Shown here: positions 5,852 through 7,358 of the stretch, piece by piece
Layout of the letters: each line of letters opens with the position of its first letter
Numbering within the stretch: position 1 is the stretch's first letter
Assembly (NCBI GenBank): GCA_902766545.1
Contig: CACXEC010000065.1
Span: 1 to 7,358 of the forward strand
Source: an uncultured Erysipelotrichaceae bacterium
GTDB taxonomy: Bacteria > Bacillota_I > Bacilli_A > RF39 > UBA660
DNA length: 7,358 bases
Direction of reading: 5' to 3'
Notes under the pieces: model-generated
Told to the model about the DNA's origin: nothing
Database searches by the model: none
What the model saw: only the letters and a program-made list of their open reading frames with translations
Made by a program: the position numbers and the translations under genes

Positions 5852-5876
5852 CAATAATAGACTTTTTTGATATCAT
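5848..5876 (+). promoter_or_regulatory. Sigma-A-type promoter of the rplU-prp-rpmA operon
   Basis: A perfect -35 TTGACA (5848-5853), a 17-nt spacer and TATCAT (5871-5876, five of six to TATAAT). Transcription should begin near 5883. The -35 overlaps the spoIVFB TGA stop (5849-5851). No terminator separates the upstream operon, so read-through is also possible. Confidence 0.85.
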
Positions 5877-5882
5877 CTAAAT

Positions 5883-5974
5883 GTTTGTAATTAATTTATA
5901 AACCGCACTAAAAAGGTAAAAAGAAGGGAAACCTCACCTTAAAGGCGAGTCCTAAAAAGATGGGAGGAAAATTA
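5883..5974 (+). ncRNA. Ribosomal protein L21 leader RNA
   Basis: A roughly 92-nt untranslated leader precedes rplU. It contains an ACCGCAC box (5902-5908), GGGAAACCTCACC (5926-5938) and GGCGAGTCCTAA (5944-5955), which I recognise as resembling the L21 leader of low-GC Gram-positives. Two hairpins are possible and share bases. One is AAGGT (5913-5917) with ACCTT (5936-5940), capped by AGG-GAAA-CCT, a GNRA tetraloop. The other is CTC-A-CCT (5933-5939) with AGG-C-GAG (5943-5949). TCCT (5950-5953) can also pair with AGGA inside the Shine-Dalgarno (5965-5968). Feedback by L21 is the expected but unproven role. A covariance-model search would settle the family. Confidence 0.75.
5962..5968 (+). promoter_or_regulatory. 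Ribosome binding site that fixes the rplU start
   Basis: GGGAGGA lies 6 nt before the ATG at 5975. The in-frame ATG at 5960 overlaps this site, so it is not the start. Confidence 0.85.
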
Positions 5975-6274
5975 ATGAAAGCTATATTTGTAACAGGTGG
6001 AAAACAATATTATGTACAAGAAGGCGATGTTATCTATGTTGAAAAACTAGATGCAGAAGCAGGTTCTACTATTGATTTTACAGATGTACTTGCTGTAGGA
6101 GATAAAACTGGTACTCCATATGTAAAAGGAGCTAAAGTTACTTGTGAAGTAGAAAAACATGGAAAACAAAAAAAGATTCTTGTATTTAAGTACAGACCTA
6201 AAAAGAAATTCCGTAAGACTCAAGGTCATAGACAACCATATACTAAATTAGTAGTTAAGAAAATTGTTGGTTAA
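5975..6274 (+). CDS. rplU: 50S ribosomal protein L21
   Basis: Large-subunit protein that binds 23S rRNA. It is 99 aa from the ATG at 5975, close to the usual 100-105; the upstream ATG at 5960 would add five residues that are only the translated Shine-Dalgarno. The N-terminus MKAIFVTGGKQYYVQEGD is the family opening, and the C-terminal signature ILVFKYRPKKKFRKTQGHRQ (positions 72-91) is intact, with the basic cluster and the GHRQ turn. It is first in the rplU-prp-rpmA operon, behind a strong promoter and a structured leader. Codon usage looks less extreme in AT than the upstream membrane-protein genes, as expected for a highly expressed gene. The prp gene follows after 2 bases. Confidence 0.98.
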   Translation: MKAIFVTGGKQYYVQEGDVIYVEKLDAEAGSTIDFTDVLAVGDKTGTPYVKGAKVTCEVEKHGKQKKILVFKYRPKKKFRKTQGHRQPYTKLVVKKIVG

Positions 6275-6276
6275 TT

Positions 6277-6573
6277 ATGATTAAAATAAATCTTAGTAAA
6301 AATAAAGTTATTATTAGTGGTCATGCTAACTTTGCTGATTATGGTAAAGATATTGTTTGTGCTGCTGTATCTAGTATTGTTACGACATCAGTAAATGATA
6401 TTTATGTAATTAATAGGGAAGCATTAAACTATAATGATGACGGAAAAACAATTACTATTGAAGTTATCAAAGATGATGATTTAGTTTATAGAATATTAAA
6501 TAATCTTCAGGAATTATTAATTAATTTAAGTGAAGACTATCCTAAAAATATTAAAATTGAAAGAGAGGACTAG
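6277..6573 (+). CDS. prp: Ribosomal-processing cysteine protease Prp (YsxB family)
   Basis: The protein is 98 aa. Prp removes the N-terminal extension of ribosomal protein L27 in Firmicutes and relatives, which is needed for functional ribosomes in S. aureus. The signature GHANFADYGKDIVCAAVS (15-32) carries the catalytic His16 and Cys28, 12 residues apart as in S. aureus (His22, Cys34). The rest follows the family fold, with TITIEVIKDDD and a C-terminal helix. It begins 2 bases after the rplU stop and ends 2 bases before the rpmA start, with no clear Shine-Dalgarno of its own (only TTGG near 6268-6271), so expression probably relies on coupling. Its substrate is encoded next door and has the matching cleavage sequence. 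Confidence 0.95.
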   Translation: MIKINLSKNKVIISGHANFADYGKDIVCAAVSSIVTTSVNDIYVINREALNYNDDGKTITIEVIKDDDLVYRILNNLQELLINLSEDYPKNIKIERED

Positions 6574-6575
6574 AA

Positions 6576-6860
6576 ATGTTATATATAAAATTAAACATTC
6601 AACGTTTTGCTCATGTTAAAGCTCAAGGTTCTACTCAAAATGGTAGAGATTCTGAAGGACGTAGATTGGGAGCTAAGCTATCAGATGGACAAAAAGCTAA
6701 AGCAGGAAATATAATTTATCGTCAAAGAGGAACTAGAATTTATCCTGGTAAAAATGTTGGAATGGGTAAAGATCATACGTTATTTGCTTTAATTGATGGC
6801 ATAGTAAAGTATGAAAGATTAGGAAGATCTAAGAAAAAAGTAAGTGTTTACGAAGCATAA
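6576..6860 (+). CDS. rpmA: 50S ribosomal protein L27 with Prp-cleavable N-terminal extension
   Basis: Large-subunit protein whose N-terminal tail reaches the peptidyl-transferase centre. The primary product is 94 aa. The first 11 residues, MLYIKLNIQRF, form the Firmicute-type extension. By homology Prp should cut after Phe11, leaving Ala12-His13 as the mature start and an 83-aa protein. B. subtilis and S. aureus have LNLQFF before the cut, while here it is LNIQRF. The family core GSTQNGRDSEGRRLG (positions 18-32) and the IIYRQRGTRIYPG and GMGKDHTLFAL blocks are intact. A GAGAGGA site (6562-6568) inside the end of prp serves the ATG. The last codons form the 5' arm of the operon's terminator. 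Confidence 0.97.
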   Translation: MLYIKLNIQRFAHVKAQGSTQNGRDSEGRRLGAKLSDGQKAKAGNIIYRQRGTRIYPGKNVGMGKDHTLFALIDGIVKYERLGRSKKKVSVYEA

Positions 6861-6875
6861 AACACTTACTTTTTT
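6838..6875 (+). terminator. Intrinsic terminator of rplU-prp-rpmA, with 5' arm inside rpmA
   Basis: AAGTAAGTGTTT (6838-6849) pairs perfectly with AAACACTTACTT (6860-6871) over 12 bp around a 10-nt loop, followed by a T run. The 5' arm encodes part of the L27 C-terminus, and the TAA stop (6858-6860) lies at the loop/3' arm boundary. Confidence 0.9.
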
Positions 6876-6876
6876 A

Positions 6877-6905
6877 TTGTAATTAATAATTAAAAATGAT
6901 ATGAT
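6877..6905 (+). promoter_or_regulatory. Promoter of the exported-protein gene (extended -10)
   Basis: TTGTAA (6877-6882, four of six to consensus), a 17-nt spacer and TATGAT (6900-6905, five of six), with an extended -10 TG at 6897-6898. Transcription should start near 6912, leaving a leader of under 20 nt before the ATG at 6930. Confidence 0.65.
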
Positions 6906-6929
6906 TATTTATAGTAAGGATTGATAATT

Positions 6930-7358
6930 ATGATTAAAAAAAGAATAATTATTTTAGTAGTATTAATTGCAGCGCTGCTTGCAACATATGTAGGAATAAC
7001 TTATGCGGCTTTTACGTCAAATGTTATTCAAACTAATGATAATATTATAACAACTACTGACTGTTTAAGTATAACGTTTCAAAGTGTAAATAGTCCTTTA
7101 AACTTAACTAATTCATATCCGATGAAAGATGAAGTAGCCCAGAATAAAACTCCATATACGTTTACTATTACTAATGGATGTAACCAATATTTAGCCGTTA
7201 ACTTAGGATTTGAAATCGCAAGTACATCAACACTAACATCTAGTCAAGTAAAAGCAACTATTGCACGAACAGGAACTTTAAGTGCACCAGATTTACTTAG
7301 TAATAGAACTGCTGCCACACCAATTCGAGAAGGAGAAGATGCAAGAGTATTATATACG
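6930..7358 (+). CDS. Exported protein with SipW-type signal peptide, partial (3' end outside window)
   Basis: At least 143 residues, open to the window edge. An AAGGA site lies at 6916-6920, 9 nt before the ATG. The N-terminus MIKKRIIILVVLIAALLATYVGITYAAFTSN has a basic start, one hydrophobic segment (about 6-22) and then GITYAAFT. That pattern resembles the SipW-dependent signal peptide (G-G/x-TYAYFTD) of TasA/camelysin-like surface proteins. The exported part looks like a beta-rich domain: CLSITF (45-50), then TPYTFTITNGCNQYLAVNLGF (positions 74-94), where 'TITN-x-C' resembles the start of an Ig-like strand pair. Cys45 and Cys84 could form a disulfide. No enzymatic motif is visible. Codons such as GCG, CTG, ACG, CCG and CAG are more frequent than in the mre/spo genes. 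In B. subtilis rpmA is followed by spo0B-obg, so the cluster's synteny ends here. Function unknown; a surface or matrix protein is an inference. Confidence 0.7.
   Translation, partial: MIKKRIIILVVLIAALLATYVGITYAAFTSNVIQTNDNIITTTDCLSITFQSVNSPLNLTNSYPMKDEVAQNKTPYTFTITNGCNQYLAVNLGFEIASTSTLTSSQVKATIARTGTLSAPDLLSNRTAATPIREGEDARVLYT

Noticed and set aside
5960..5974. Alternative rplU start at 5960
   Set aside because: It would translate the Shine-Dalgarno as Gly-Gly-Lys-Leu; L21 proteins begin at the MKAIF-type start at 5975.
6047..6235. Reverse-strand ORF opposite rplU
   Set aside because: Shadow of the conserved L21 gene, no ribosome site or motif.
1..7358. Reassigned genetic code (TGA as tryptophan)
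   Set aside because: TGA ends radC, spoIVFA and spoIVFB at the expected family lengths and tryptophans are TGG.

Overview
The window comes from a very AT-rich, low-GC Gram-positive genome. The gene order matches a cluster long known in Bacillus subtilis (valS, spoIIB, radC, mreC, mreD, spoIVFA, spoIVFB, rplU, ysxB, rpmA). TGA acts as a stop (radC, spoIVFA and spoIVFB all end in TGA) and tryptophan is TGG, so the mycoplasma code is not used. The short genes, overlapping ORFs and very Asn/Ile/Lys-rich proteins suggest a compact-genome, probably uncultured gut member of the class Bacilli (RF39- or Erysipelotrichales-like). That placement is inferred and not proven by the sequence.

Layout, all genes on the + strand. 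(1) Bases 1-1415 hold the C-terminal half of valyl-tRNA synthetase, closed by a terminator. (2) Bases 1477-2343 hold murB (peptidoglycan precursor synthesis), also closed by a terminator. (3) Bases 2477-5851 hold a six-gene run in which every junction overlaps: a small membrane SPOR protein at the spoIIB position, radC, mreC, mreD, a spoIVFA-like protein and a spoIVFB-like intramembrane protease. (4) A clear sigma-A-type promoter overlaps the end of spoIVFB and drives an L21-leader-like RNA followed by rplU, the prp/ysxB protease gene and rpmA. This unit is closed by a terminator whose 5' arm lies inside rpmA. (5) From 6930 a new gene with its own promoter encodes an exported protein with a SipW-type signal peptide. 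It runs off the window.

How the genes fit together: block 3 joins cell elongation (MreC/MreD) with the forespore-to-mother-cell signalling pair (SpoIVFA/SpoIVFB, pro-sigma-K processing in B. subtilis) and an engulfment/septum-type SPOR protein. Block 4 makes ribosomal proteins L21 and L27 plus the protease Prp that trims the L27 N-terminus. The L27 here carries the extension Prp needs.

Most notable points: the intramembrane protease has HDLGH where HELGH is expected, and it lacks the C-terminal CBS domain of the B. subtilis enzyme. The SpoIVFA LytM-like domain has no histidine zinc ligands. maf, mreB, minC and minD are absent from an otherwise syntenic cluster. The rplU leader can form mutually exclusive hairpins that also compete for the Shine-Dalgarno. 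No mobile element, CRISPR array, tRNA or rRNA was seen, and no gap between genes exceeds about 135 bases.
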